From positions 1 to 53,319 of the IMG/VR virus record IMGVR_UViG_3300013212_000038: a DNA stretch of 53,319 nt; one strand, given 5' to 3'. The position numbers were made by a program, and so were the translations under genes. Every line of letters begins with the position of its first letter. Positions within the stretch are counted from its first letter, which is position 1. The stretch comes from a virus. Shown here one piece after another: positions 7,156 through 16,046 of the stretch. The notes beneath the pieces were generated by a model, which was given only the letters and a program-made list of their open reading frames with translations, did no database searches and was not told the origin of the DNA.

Positions 7156-10100
7156 CGCAGGGCCTCGGAGACGGAGCCGCGCATCTCCTTGGGCGCGGTG
7201 CGCGTGAAGCGGTCGGCCTTGTCGGTCTGCATCTCCTTGAGCCGGCGCTTGACCTGGGAGCTGTTGATGGCGATGCGGCTCTCCGGGTTGGTGGCGTTCC
7301 AGTCCGCCAGCTGCTGGCGGGCCTCGTTGACCATGTCCACATCGCGCTCGCGCAGGCCCTGCGCCCACTGGTCGGCAATGCTGGACTCCACCACGCGCGC
7401 CAGCTTTATGCGCTTGTCCTGCTCGCTGATCTTGGCGTTCTCCCGCGCGAGCTCGGCCGGCTGGAAGCCGATCAGCTTCATGACGGCGTCGATCTCGTCC
7501 GTGGCCATGACCCGGCGGCCCTTGCCGTCGCGCGCCTCGCCGTCGATCCACATCGTGGCGGCCTTGCCGACGTTCTGCAGGGCGCCTGGCAGCATGCCCA
7601 GTGCCGCGTCGCCGAGGTTGCCGTCCAGCGCCTTGCGGCCGGCGTCCTTGTATTGCTTCACCATCGCGCCGACCGGCCCGGCAAGCTCGAGCACGTCGCC
7701 GCTCACGTCGGTGTTGGACTTCATGAGCATGCCGGTACCCGGCAGCAGGTTGCCCATGCCCATGCGCATCGACACGTCCAGCGGGATGCCTGGCAGCGCC
7801 GACAGGCCGCGCATGACGACGTCGGCGCCGGTGTCGCCCATGCCCAGCGTGCGGCCCAGGAACTCGCGCTTCCAGCCCTTGGCCGAGGTATCGAAACCCA
7901 GGGCCTGCATGACGGTGTCGGCCAGGTCGTTGACATCCTCCGCGAACGGCAGGCCTTCGGAGCCGCCGGCCATGAAGAGCAGTGCCATGGCGAAGAGCAC
8001 CGCCTTTCGGCCCTCGGTGCGCTCGCGGCTGCCGGGCTCGCCAGCGTTCCACATGCGCTTGATCCACTCCAGGTAGTGGATGCTGTACTGCTTGAAGGTC
8101 AGCGCCGTGGCGCCGATGGGGTTGCGGGCCCAGTTGGGCGCATTGCCCTTGTTGTAGAGGCCCTGGGTCTCGACAACAGCCTCATGCGCGAACGCGAAGG
8201 GGTCGGCCATGCCCTCGGCCTTGGCGGTCGCATAGGCGGCCAGGAAGGTCACGCGGCGGTTGAACTGCTCGGCCACGGAGAACGGCGCACCCCACAGGAA
8301 GGCGGCACGCTTGAGCACGGGGTTCTTGCCCCAGCTGGCCATGGCCTCCGCCGTGAGGTGGTGGATCTCCTGCGGGCTCACGATGCCATCCTTCTCGGCG
8401 CGCTTCAGCGCCTCGGCCGTTTCGGTGTCGGTGATCTTCCCACCGGCCGCCTGGCGGGCGCTGGCCATCAATCGGGCCGCGGCCTTGACCGGGCCGCCCC
8501 ACTGGCTGAGCCAGGGCAGCGTCATCATCACCGGCTGCGTGACGTTGACCAGCGCCGAGGCCACCGAGCCGCCGATGAAGTGCGCGAACATCAGCCCGCG
8601 CACGACGCCCGCGGTGTCGGTCGGGTTCTGCACGGCCTCGATGAGCTTGACGCCCTCGTCCTTGATGTCGCCAGCGCGGATCTGCTCGGCGGCCTCCTTG
8701 GCCTGCGGCATGTTCATGGCGCCGGCGGCCAGGCGGGCGTTGCTGGTCACGAATGACGCCAGCACGCGGGTGACCTCGGAGCTGAAACCCTCGGTGCCCT
8801 TGCGCTTGATCAGGCGCTTGAGCGCGCTGCGGTTGTTCTTCGTCAGCCGCAGCCACTCCTGGTAGACGGCCGACTGCTCGGCGCCGATGGCATCGGCGAA
8901 CATCTCCAGCGACTCCACGGGGATGCCGCTGAAGAGCTTGAAGGCCTCCTGCGACATCGTGCCCTGCTCCACCCGGCCGGCGAACTGATCATCGGCGCCC
9001 AGGTCACGCGCCATGCGGTTCGCCTCGGCCCGGGTCTCGTAGAGGCCGAAGAACTCCTGCTGCCCCTCGGCACCCTTGACCGAGACGAAGTACTTGCCGA
9101 AGCGCATCAGCGGCGCGTACCCCCTGCCCTTCAGCTGGTCGACGCGGTCGAACTTCTCGACGATGTCGGCCAGGGTGCTCTGAAGCTGCTCGCGCTTGTT
9201 GGCGTCGTCCTCGGCCTTGATGCGGTCCTGCAGGTGCGCTTCCACGGCGGCCCGGAAGCCGGCGCGGTTGCCCATCGCCGCCGCGCGGATCTCCGGCGTC
9301 GCTTCGCCGAGCAGGCGCAGCGCGTCAGCCGAAGCCACCTGGTCAAGCGACTCGTTCACGGCGGCCCGGAACTGCTGGTAGACGCCCACCTGGGCCTCAT
9401 TCAGCCCGAACAGCTGCTGGAGTTCGGCCGGGCTGAACACCACGCCGGGCTGCAGGTACTCCTGGGCGTAGCGGTTGCGGATGGCGCCCTCGTAGATGTC
9501 CAGCGGCGTGGCCTTCCAGCGCTTCAGCTCGGTCTCGGTGACCTTGCCGTCCCGGAACAACACCCGCTCCTTCTCCGCCGTGCTCATCTGCTCGGCCTGG
9601 GCCTGCAGGTCGTCGAACTTCACCAGCTTGCCGCCCTGGCGCGACCAATTCAGCGTGCCCTCGAAGATCGGCGCGGCCACGGCCTTCTGGTCGGCGGTGC
9701 TGAGCCCGCGCTTGGCAGCCGCGAACACGTCGCGCACGCTCTCCAGCTTGGGCAGGATGTCCGGCGCCTGGTCGGCGGCCTCGTTGGCCAGCATCGACGT
9801 GTCCTCGATGTACTGCTGGACGTGGCGGAACACCTTGCCGTACTCGGGGTGGGCCTTGGCCTTGTCGTACTGGGTGCCCAGCGTCTTCTGCCACCAGTTC
9901 ACCTGCTCGCCCGCGGACTTGAAGCGGTCGGCCAGCGCATCGCGAATGGCCTGCTGGTTGATACCGGCCAGCGGGCTCGTGCGGCTGAACTGCGGCTCGG
10001 CCCGGGAGGCCGCGGCCAGGTCCACCCCGGTGGTCACCTGCGGCACATCCAGGCCGTCGGCCTCACCCTGGGCCGCTGGGTCCGTGTTGATGCCAGCCCG

Positions 10101-13100
10101 CGCCACGCCAGCGACGAAGGTCTCGATCTGGGCGTCCGTGAACTGCATCTGCAGGCCCAGGGCCTGGGCCATGGACCGCAGCCAGTTGCGGATCATGCTG
10201 GCCAGCCGCTTCCAGCCGCGCAGGCTCTGCGCCTTGCCTTCGCCAGCCATGTCGGCCAGCGCTTCCTCGATGGCCTCGTCTCGGCTGATCTTGAGCTCGC
10301 GCGCCACCAGGTCGGCGCGCTCGCGCAGGCGCTGGTTCGATGCGTACATCTGGCGCAGCAGCTGACGGCTCTGGTCGCCGAACATCGCCCCGAGGCCGCG
10401 GTGGAAGGCCTCGTGCATCACCACGAAGTGCAGTTCGTCGGGCGAGGTGATGTTGTCGGTGAAGACGTAGATTTGGTCCGTGCTCGGGAAGTAGGCCCCG
10501 CGCACGTCGTCGCCGAAGCCGCTGAGCTTGGCCCGCAGCTGCGCCGGCAGGTCGTCGAAGTTGCGGGCCACGTTGACCCGGTGCAGGCCTGCGGCCTCGT
10601 ACTGGCGCGCCGCGATCTCGGCCAGGCGGATGGGGTAGCCCTTGCCGCTGGAGCCGCGCAGCAGCTCCACCAGGCGGTTGGCCTTCGGGCCTACTTCGCT
10701 TTCTTGGCCGCTGCCAGGTTCGCCTTCTGCCGCGCGTCCGGCTTCCAGTTCTCCAGCAGGTGCCGATCGCGCGCCCGCACTTCCTCGCGCGTCAGCCCCT
10801 TGCGCTGCTCGGTAGCTTTCCCAGTCGGTTGTTGCGTTGCCATAAGTGTCCTTGTAGCCGGCGCCCATCTTCTGCCAGAAGGCATCGGACTGGTCCAGGA
10901 TGTCGATGATTCTCACCGGGCCGTCGGCGTTCGCCAAGATGGCGGCCATGACCTTGCGGCCGGCGCCGGCGCGCTTGTCGGTCATCTCGATGTCGTGCAC
11001 TGCGTCGATCTGCCCGTCTGGGTTCACTTCCAGGTAGGCCTCGCCCAGCACGCCGCCGTCGTTGTCGGTGATCAGGAACTTGTGCGCGGTGTTGCCCTCG
11101 CGGACATGCACCGTGTGGCCCAGCGGCAGCGAGTTCTCAGCGAACTCGTCCTGGGTGTCCATCTTGAGCAGCGAGATCAGCGACACGTCACGGCCGTAGT
11201 ACTCGGGGCCCTCGGTGTTCTGCTCGGTGTTCACCCAGCGCAAGGCGGCGCGGTCAGCGTCAGCGCGACGGCTGAAGATGGCCACGCCGCGTTCGGTATC
11301 GCGCGTCTGGATGGCGTCGACCAGTTGCTGGAAGGCCTGCTGCATCTGCAGGCGCTCTTCGCCGGCGGGGAACGGAATGGACTTGCCGGTCTCCTCGCTC
11401 CACTTGCGCCAGCCCTCGCTGTCGACAAGGCCACTCAGGTACAGGCTTTCACGCTGGCGGTCGCGCAGCGCATCCATGGCGAAGGTCTCGAACGCGCGGG
11501 CGAACTTCTCCCACGGTGTGGACCAGTAGCCGTCGCCAGACTGCTTCTTGGCGTCCATGGCGTCGGACGCCCGGGCATAGTTCGTCGGCACCTGGGGGAT
11601 GTGCGAGGCCATGAACCGCGCTTCGTCGGCAAGGTCAGCCAGCCGGTAGGCGATGGTGAAGGCCTGGGCGCCGATGGCATTGCCCGGCGTCAAGTTGGCC
11701 GCGCGCATCATCTCGGCCAAGTTTGTCTCGACGTCGGTGTCCTGGGGCTCGCCGAGGTCTCCACGCTTGAGCTTTTCAGCCACGGCATCCAGGGCCGCCT
11801 TGTCGGCGCCGCGGTTGCCCTTGAACTCCTCGATCCAGCGGTCCAGCCGGCGCTGGTTCAGCGCGCGCTGATCGGCGATGTATTGCTTCGCCTCAGCCTC
11901 GGTCATCGGTCGCGTGTTGATCGTCTTCATGACAGCACGCATGGCCGCCATGAGATCGGGGCGCACGCCGCCAGCGTTTCCGATGCTCTCGGCCACGGCC
12001 GACAGGTACGGCCGCTTGCTCATAGACGCGGCCTGACCGTGCTGGGTGGCGAGGTAGTGGTCCAGCGCGTGGCCGAACTCGTGCGCCAGCGCGCCTGCGC
12101 CGGAATCGCGGGTGATGTTGATCTCGTTCACGCCCGGCACGAAGTGCGCCAGCGCCTTGCCTGAGCCCTGCGCACCAATGGCCACCCCCAGCGTACCGTC
12201 AAGACTCATCGCCTTCGGCGGCACGCCGAGAACGTCGGCCAGGTCGTTGAAGGCGTCGAAGACGTGGTTCAGGTGCAACTGCGCCACGTTCTGCTTGGCC
12301 TTGACGTACTCGCCAAGGTTCACACCGCGAAAGCCGAAGTGCTGCATCACTTCTTCAGCAGTCACGTCACGGCCGTTGCGCCAGTCTGGGCCGGTTCGCG
12401 TCGCAGCGCCGAGCTCAAGGCCGCGGCTCGGCGGCAGAGTCTCACGCTTGCGCACGACAAGCGATCGCGCGAAGGCCTCGGCAAGTTCCTGAGACGCATA
12501 GCCACCATCCTGGCCGCCCTTGGCGAGCCGCCAGCGCGAGCCCTTCTCGTAGACATAGAAGCGCTGCTGCGGCTCACCGGTGCGCTCGGCCTCTGGGATA
12601 TCGTTGTCTCGTGTCTCAGCCGCCCGGACCTCGTAGGACTTCTGCCACGCCTCTTGCTTCGCGGGGAAGCCATCGGCCAGCAGGTCCTTCACCTTCATCA
12701 GCTCGCGAGAACTGAACTGCAGGGCCTGCACCAGCGAATTGCCGCCAGCCATCATGGCGCGGCGGTTGTTCTCCTTGCCCTGCTCGCTTCCACGGTCGAA
12801 TGGGCTCGGGCGGCCGTACACCGCGCGTGCATCGACAGGCACCGGGAAGACCTTGCCGAAGACGTTCTCTGACCTGAGCATCTTCCATAGATCGCCTGAG
12901 CCGCCCAGCTTCTCCACGCGATCAAGTTCCGCGGTCAGGGCTTCGCGCACCTTGTTGACCGTCTCGATATAGGCCTGCAGGTCTGCATCGGTCGGCACGC
13001 TGCGGGTAACGGGAGCGACGGCGATCTTGTCGTAGACCACCTTCAGCATCGCCGCTTTCCAGGCGGGCGCACCGTCCGCGACCATCTTGGCGTAGTCGGG

Positions 13101-16043
13101 GCGCGGCCAGACGTTCGTCTTCACGACCTGCGCCACCTTGAGCGTGTCGTTCATGCCGGACACGTCATCCCAGGCAAGGCCCTTGAGCTTGCCGCGGCGG
13201 TTGCGGATCAGCTCCTCGCCAGCATCCGTGAGCCGGTCGCTCTTCTTGGACTGCGAGGTCTCCTTCGCAAGGGGCGTGCCGGTCTGCTTCGGATCTTTAA
13301 CCCAGGCCTTGAACTCCTCCACTGGCATGGCCGTGATGGACTTCAGTCCCTTCCAGCCCTTGGCATAGTTCGCCGCGTAGGCGTCTCGGGCCTCCTGCTC
13401 GTTGTCGAAGCCGATCAGCGCCTTGTGCTCGTCGAACTTGCCCGTGGACGGGTCCACCTGGTCAACCACGAACACCGGCCCGCCAAAGTCCTCCGGCGTG
13501 CCCGGCTTCACGAAGACGTCGACATGGTCCTTGTCCGCGCCCACCGTGCCTCGGATGTAGCCGTAGTGGTGCTGCAGGGTGTTCTGCCAGGCCTTTCCGT
13601 CGCGGTCGATGCCACTGCGCGTGCTGCCCCGAGGGTTCTCGATGCTGATGTCCAGACCGGCCACGCGGATGCGGCCCACCTTGTAATTGCCGGCCTCCTT
13701 CTGGGCCTGGGTCGGCTCAGGCAGCTCGTTGGCCGGACTGGTGGCGGCCTCATTCGCTGCCTGGTCAATCAATGCACCGTCGCTTCCGGGTCCATCGTTG
13801 CGAGATGCCAGGCGTTGCTCATCACCTGGTGCAGGTGCGGCGGCAGCGTCACGAAGTCCGCCGACCGGAACCACGCGGGCAGCTCCTCGGCCTGCTCCCA
13901 CGTCAGCAGCCCCTCGTCCTCCAGATCCTGCAGCGTCACGCTCTCCACCGCTCACCTCCTCCACGGTGAAACCGCCCTCCACGGGCACGACCTTGCCGCC
14001 GACCTTGTTGGCCTCCACCGTCGCCTTGGTGCGGCTGCGGTAGACCGTCGGCACTTCGAGCCCACCAGCAGCGGGCACGGGCGCCTGAGCGGCGGCATCG
14101 GCCAGTCGCTGCTCGGGGGACAGTGGGTCCTGGCCCTGCGACTGCATCACGCGGATGACGTCGCGACGGGTGATGCGCCCCGCCCTGAAGTCCTGAACGA
14201 AAGCCCGGGCCTGCGGGGTGGCCACCTGTCGCATGCGCTCGACGTAGTCCAGCACCGGGTCGCTGCTCTCCACCGGCACGGGCGCCAGGTCGATCGGGTC
14301 GGTGCGGCGGCGCTCGGGCATCTGCACGGGCGGCGCAGGGCGCTTCGGGCGGCCCTCGCCGTAGACGGCCGAAGCCCGGCGGCCCTGCGGCTCGATCGTG
14401 CTGGCCTCGGCCGCTGCCGCAGCGCGGGCTTCCTGGCCCCGCTGCACCGCTTGGCCGGTGTTGATGGCGTCCAGGCGGGTCTCGGGCGTGACCACGCCGG
14501 TGCGGTCGACGCGCATGGTGCCGGTGCGGCGGGTGTCGGCTTCCAGCTGAGGCACCGCCGGCGCAGGCTGGCCGGTCAGTGCTTCCCGCCCGAAGGCCTG
14601 CGGCGCGATACCAGGCGCTTGCGCCGGGCTGCCGGTGGGCTGCAGCAGCGCGCGGCCCAGGATGGTCTCGGCCAGGGTCACGATGCGCTCGCGCGTGGCC
14701 GCGGGCATGCCGTTGGCACCATCGGGGCGGCCGGCCTGCTGGGTGTAGTAGAGGATGGTGTTCAGCGCGTCATCGCCCAGCCGTGCCCGGACCGTCTCGC
14801 GGACCTCGGGCGTGCGCAGCTGCTCGTTCAGCGTTTCCAGGCGATCCAGGAGCGGCGGCGTGTCAATGAACTGGGCTGAGGCCTGGGCGGCTGGCGCAGT
14901 CGCAGCGGCCGAGCGTTGCACGGGCACGGGCTGAGCGGGACCCGCATCCCGCGGGCCGCCGAACTTGATGCCCTGCTGGTCCGCCTGCATCTGCCGTTCC
15001 ATGGCCGTGAGGGCCCGGTCCTCTTGGTCAGGGGACAGACCGGCAGCCGCGGGCGCGCCGATGTCGAGCGGCGCATTGGCCAGCTCCTGGGCCGAGGCGA
15101 TCATGTCGCCCACGTTGTCGGCCGTGGCGAGCTTGTTCATGGACTCTTCGGCAGTGGGCACCACCGGCGCCGTCGGCCGGCTGCTGTGGCCGAACGGGGC
15201 CGCGCCGGCACCCATCGCGCCACCGGCCAGGGCGCCCATGGCCGCGGCGTTGCCCACGCCTTCATCCCAGGGCTTGCCCAGCGCCACGTTCTGCGCGATC
15301 TGCTCCTGGGCCGACTGGGGCAGCTCTTGCAGCACCCCCTCCGTCGCGAAGCCCTCCATCAGCGCCCGAGCCAGGGACTTCTGAGCCTTGGGCCCGGCCT
15401 GCTGAACGCCGGCCACCAGCTGGTCAATGTCGCCGATGCCCAGACGGTTGGCGATCTTGCCCGCCACGCCGCCGATCAGACCCGTGAGCACGCCAGAAGC
15501 GCCCGCCAGCGCGGACTGCTGGCCCGTCAGCAGGCCGTTGGCTGTCTCCTGGCGCACCTGCTCGGCGGTCTGGCCGGCCGACACCGCGCCCTCACCGATG
15601 CCCGCAGCCACGGCACCACCAATGCGCGGCAGCAGGGTAAGCGCGCCGCGCGCCACGGCGCCGGCCGGGAGCAGCGAAGGCGCCGACTCCACCGCCGACT
15701 GCAGGATGGTGGACGGGTTGCGCACCGCGGCCACCGTGGTGTCCACGAACCCTTGCGCCTGCTGCACCTCGCGGTTGGCAGCCTGCTGCTCGGGAGAGTA
15801 GAGCTCGTCCAGCGACGCCTTGGCGTCCTTGGGTCGGAAGCCGAGGCTCTCCGCGGCCTTGCCGACATAGCCGCCTGTCGGGATGTCGGCCAGGCCCACC
15901 AGCGCCTCGGGAACGCCAATGACGCCCTTCATGAGCGATACACCGGTGTCGCCCAGCGCCCGCCGCGCGAGACCGGTCTTCTGAGGCGGCGCGGGTGCGT
16001 CGCTGGCCAGGTCGATGCCGTGAAGGTCGAAGAGAGTGGGCAT
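7152..16043 (-). CDS. Giant polyvalent virion/ejection protein, 2963 aa (InPase-like, zincin-like, GNAT-like and LPD38-like regions)
   Basis: This one continuous frame takes a sixth of the window. An Ala/Gly-rich hydrophobic N-terminal region (~30-230) is followed by Pro/Ala/Arg-rich linkers. At ~785-915 there is an inorganic-pyrophosphatase-like module of large polyvalent proteins (AGNYKVGRIRVAGLDISIEN, KDHVDVFVKPG, VFVVDQVDPSTGKFDEHKAL). At ~1320 lies a zincin motif ALAHEFGHALDHYL within an LPD1-like region. At ~1670-1705 there is a GNAT-like R-x-G-x-G (DKRAGAGRKVMAAIL). A second zincin-like HEAFH sits at ~1876 with EEALADMAG after it. The C-terminal ~800 residues resemble LPD38. Such proteins are packaged and injected with the DNA to act early in infection. 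Two small genes are nested in it. Confidence 0.85.
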   Translation of the reverse strand: MPTLFDLHGIDLASDAPAPPQKTGLARRALGDTGVSLMKGVIGVPEALVGLADIPTGGYVGKAAESLGFRPKDAKASLDELYSPEQQAANREVQQAQGFVDTTVAAVRNPSTILQSAVESAPSLLPAGAVARGALTLLPRIGGAVAAGIGEGAVSAGQTAEQVRQETANGLLTGQQSALAGASGVLTGLIGGVAGKIANRLGIGDIDQLVAGVQQAGPKAQKSLARALMEGFATEGVLQELPQSAQEQIAQNVALGKPWDEGVGNAAAMGALAGGAMGAGAAPFGHSSRPTAPVVPTAEESMNKLATADNVGDMIASAQELANAPLDIGAPAAAGLSPDQEDRALTAMERQMQADQQGIKFGGPRDAGPAQPVPVQRSAAATAPAAQASAQFIDTPPLLDRLETLNEQLRTPEVRETVRARLGDDALNTILYYTQQAGRPDGANGMPAATRERIVTLAETILGRALLQPTGSPAQAPGIAPQAFGREALTGQPAPAVPQLEADTRRTGTMRVDRTGVVTPETRLDAINTGQAVQRGQEARAAAAAEASTIEPQGRRASAVYGEGRPKRPAPPVQMPERRRTDPIDLAPVPVESSDPVLDYVERMRQVATPQARAFVQDFRAGRITRRDVIRVMQSQGQDPLSPEQRLADAAAQAPVPAAGGLEVPTVYRSRTKATVEANKVGGKVVPVEGGFTVEEVSGGERDAAGSGGRGAADVGAGRGAARVVPVGGLRDAAAAPAPGDEQRLASRNDGPGSDGALIDQAANEAATSPANELPEPTQAQKEAGNYKVGRIRVAGLDISIENPRGSTRSGIDRDGKAWQNTLQHHYGYIRGTVGADKDHVDVFVKPGTPEDFGGPVFVVDQVDPSTGKFDEHKALIGFDNEQEARDAYAANYAKGWKGLKSITAMPVEEFKAWVKDPKQTGTPLAKETSQSKKSDRLTDAGEELIRNRRGKLKGLAWDDVSGMNDTLKVAQVVKTNVWPRPDYAKMVADGAPAWKAAMLKVVYDKIAVAPVTRSVPTDADLQAYIETVNKVREALTAELDRVEKLGGSGDLWKMLRSENVFGKVFPVPVDARAVYGRPSPFDRGSEQGKENNRRAMMAGGNSLVQALQFSSRELMKVKDLLADGFPAKQEAWQKSYEVRAAETRDNDIPEAERTGEPQQRFYVYEKGSRWRLAKGGQDGGYASQELAEAFARSLVVRKRETLPPSRGLELGAATRTGPDWRNGRDVTAEEVMQHFGFRGVNLGEYVKAKQNVAQLHLNHVFDAFNDLADVLGVPPKAMSLDGTLGVAIGAQGSGKALAHFVPGVNEINITRDSGAGALAHEFGHALDHYLATQHGQAASMSKRPYLSAVAESIGNAGGVRPDLMAAMRAVMKTINTRPMTEAEAKQYIADQRALNQRRLDRWIEEFKGNRGADKAALDAVAEKLKRGDLGEPQDTDVETNLAEMMRAANLTPGNAIGAQAFTIAYRLADLADEARFMASHIPQVPTNYARASDAMDAKKQSGDGYWSTPWEKFARAFETFAMDALRDRQRESLYLSGLVDSEGWRKWSEETGKSIPFPAGEERLQMQQAFQQLVDAIQTRDTERGVAIFSRRADADRAALRWVNTEQNTEGPEYYGRDVSLISLLKMDTQDEFAENSLPLGHTVHVREGNTAHKFLITDNDGGVLGEAYLEVNPDGQIDAVHDIEMTDKRAGAGRKVMAAILANADGPVRIIDILDQSDAFWQKMGAGYKDTYGNATTDWESYRAAQGADARGSAGARSAPAGELEAGRAAEGEPGSGQESEVGPKANRLVELLRGSSGKGYPIRLAEIAARQYEAAGLHRVNVARNFDDLPAQLRAKLSGFGDDVRGAYFPSTDQIYVFTDNITSPDELHFVVMHEAFHRGLGAMFGDQSRQLLRQMYASNQRLRERADLVARELKISRDEAIEEALADMAGEGKAQSLRGWKRLASMIRNWLRSMAQALGLQMQFTDAQIETFVAGVARAGINTDPAAQGEADGLDVPQVTTGVDLAAASRAEPQFSRTSPLAGINQQAIRDALADRFKSAGEQVNWWQKTLGTQYDKAKAHPEYGKVFRHVQQYIEDTSMLANEAADQAPDILPKLESVRDVFAAAKRGLSTADQKAVAAPIFEGTLNWSRQGGKLVKFDDLQAQAEQMSTAEKERVLFRDGKVTETELKRWKATPLDIYEGAIRNRYAQEYLQPGVVFSPAELQQLFGLNEAQVGVYQQFRAAVNESLDQVASADALRLLGEATPEIRAAAMGNRAGFRAAVEAHLQDRIKAEDDANKREQLQSTLADIVEKFDRVDQLKGRGYAPLMRFGKYFVSVKGAEGQQEFFGLYETRAEANRMARDLGADDQFAGRVEQGTMSQEAFKLFSGIPVESLEMFADAIGAEQSAVYQEWLRLTKNNRSALKRLIKRKGTEGFSSEVTRVLASFVTSNARLAAGAMNMPQAKEAAEQIRAGDIKDEGVKLIEAVQNPTDTAGVVRGLMFAHFIGGSVASALVNVTQPVMMTLPWLSQWGGPVKAAARLMASARQAAGGKITDTETAEALKRAEKDGIVSPQEIHHLTAEAMASWGKNPVLKRAAFLWGAPFSVAEQFNRRVTFLAAYATAKAEGMADPFAFAHEAVVETQGLYNKGNAPNWARNPIGATALTFKQYSIHYLEWIKRMWNAGEPGSRERTEGRKAVLFAMALLFMAGGSEGLPFAEDVNDLADTVMQALGFDTSAKGWKREFLGRTLGMGDTGADVVMRGLSALPGIPLDVSMRMGMGNLLPGTGMLMKSNTDVSGDVLELAGPVGAMVKQYKDAGRKALDGNLGDAALGMLPGALQNVGKAATMWIDGEARDGKGRRVMATDEIDAVMKLIGFQPAELARENAKISEQDKRIKLARVVESSIADQWAQGLRERDVDMVNEARQQLADWNATNPESRIAINSSQVKRRLKEMQTDKADRFTRTAPKEMRGSVSEALR
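10691..10843 (-). CDS. Nested small basic protein, 50 aa, inside the giant gene
   Basis: This frame is out of phase with the giant gene and starts at an ATG at 10843 preceded five bases upstream by AAGGA. It encodes a charged, natural-looking peptide (MATQQPTGKATEQRKGLTRE ... LENWKPDARQKANLAAAKKA). In this stretch the giant frame is low-complexity Gly/Glu/Ala/Arg linker, as expected if selection acts mainly on the nested frame. It could alternatively be the relic of a separate gene joined by a frame change. No family recognised. Confidence 0.55.
   Translation of the reverse strand: MATQQPTGKATEQRKGLTREEVRARDRHLLENWKPDARQKANLAAAKKAK
13769..13948 (-). CDS. Nested small acidic protein, 59 aa, inside the giant gene
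   Basis: A GTG at 13948 is preceded by an almost ideal ribosome site (GGAGGAGGTGAGC). The out-of-phase frame reads VESVTLQDLEDEGLLTWEQA, then ELPAWFRSADFVTLPPHLHQ and ends EATVH before TGA. The composition is that of a real folded small protein. The overlapping giant frame here is Gly/Ala/Arg linker (RDAAGSGGRGAADVGAGRGA). It lies between the Pro/Arg-rich linker and the InPase-like module. Function unknown. Confidence 0.6.
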   Translation of the reverse strand: MESVTLQDLEDEGLLTWEQAEELPAWFRSADFVTLPPHLHQVMSNAWHLATMDPEATVH

Positions 16044-16046
16044 GGC

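Noticed and set aside
9234-12164. Plus-strand open frame of 976 codons opposite the giant gene
   Set aside because: It is the GC-rich antisense shadow: His/Arg/Gly/Leu-rich with no domains, while the minus frame has recognisable modules.
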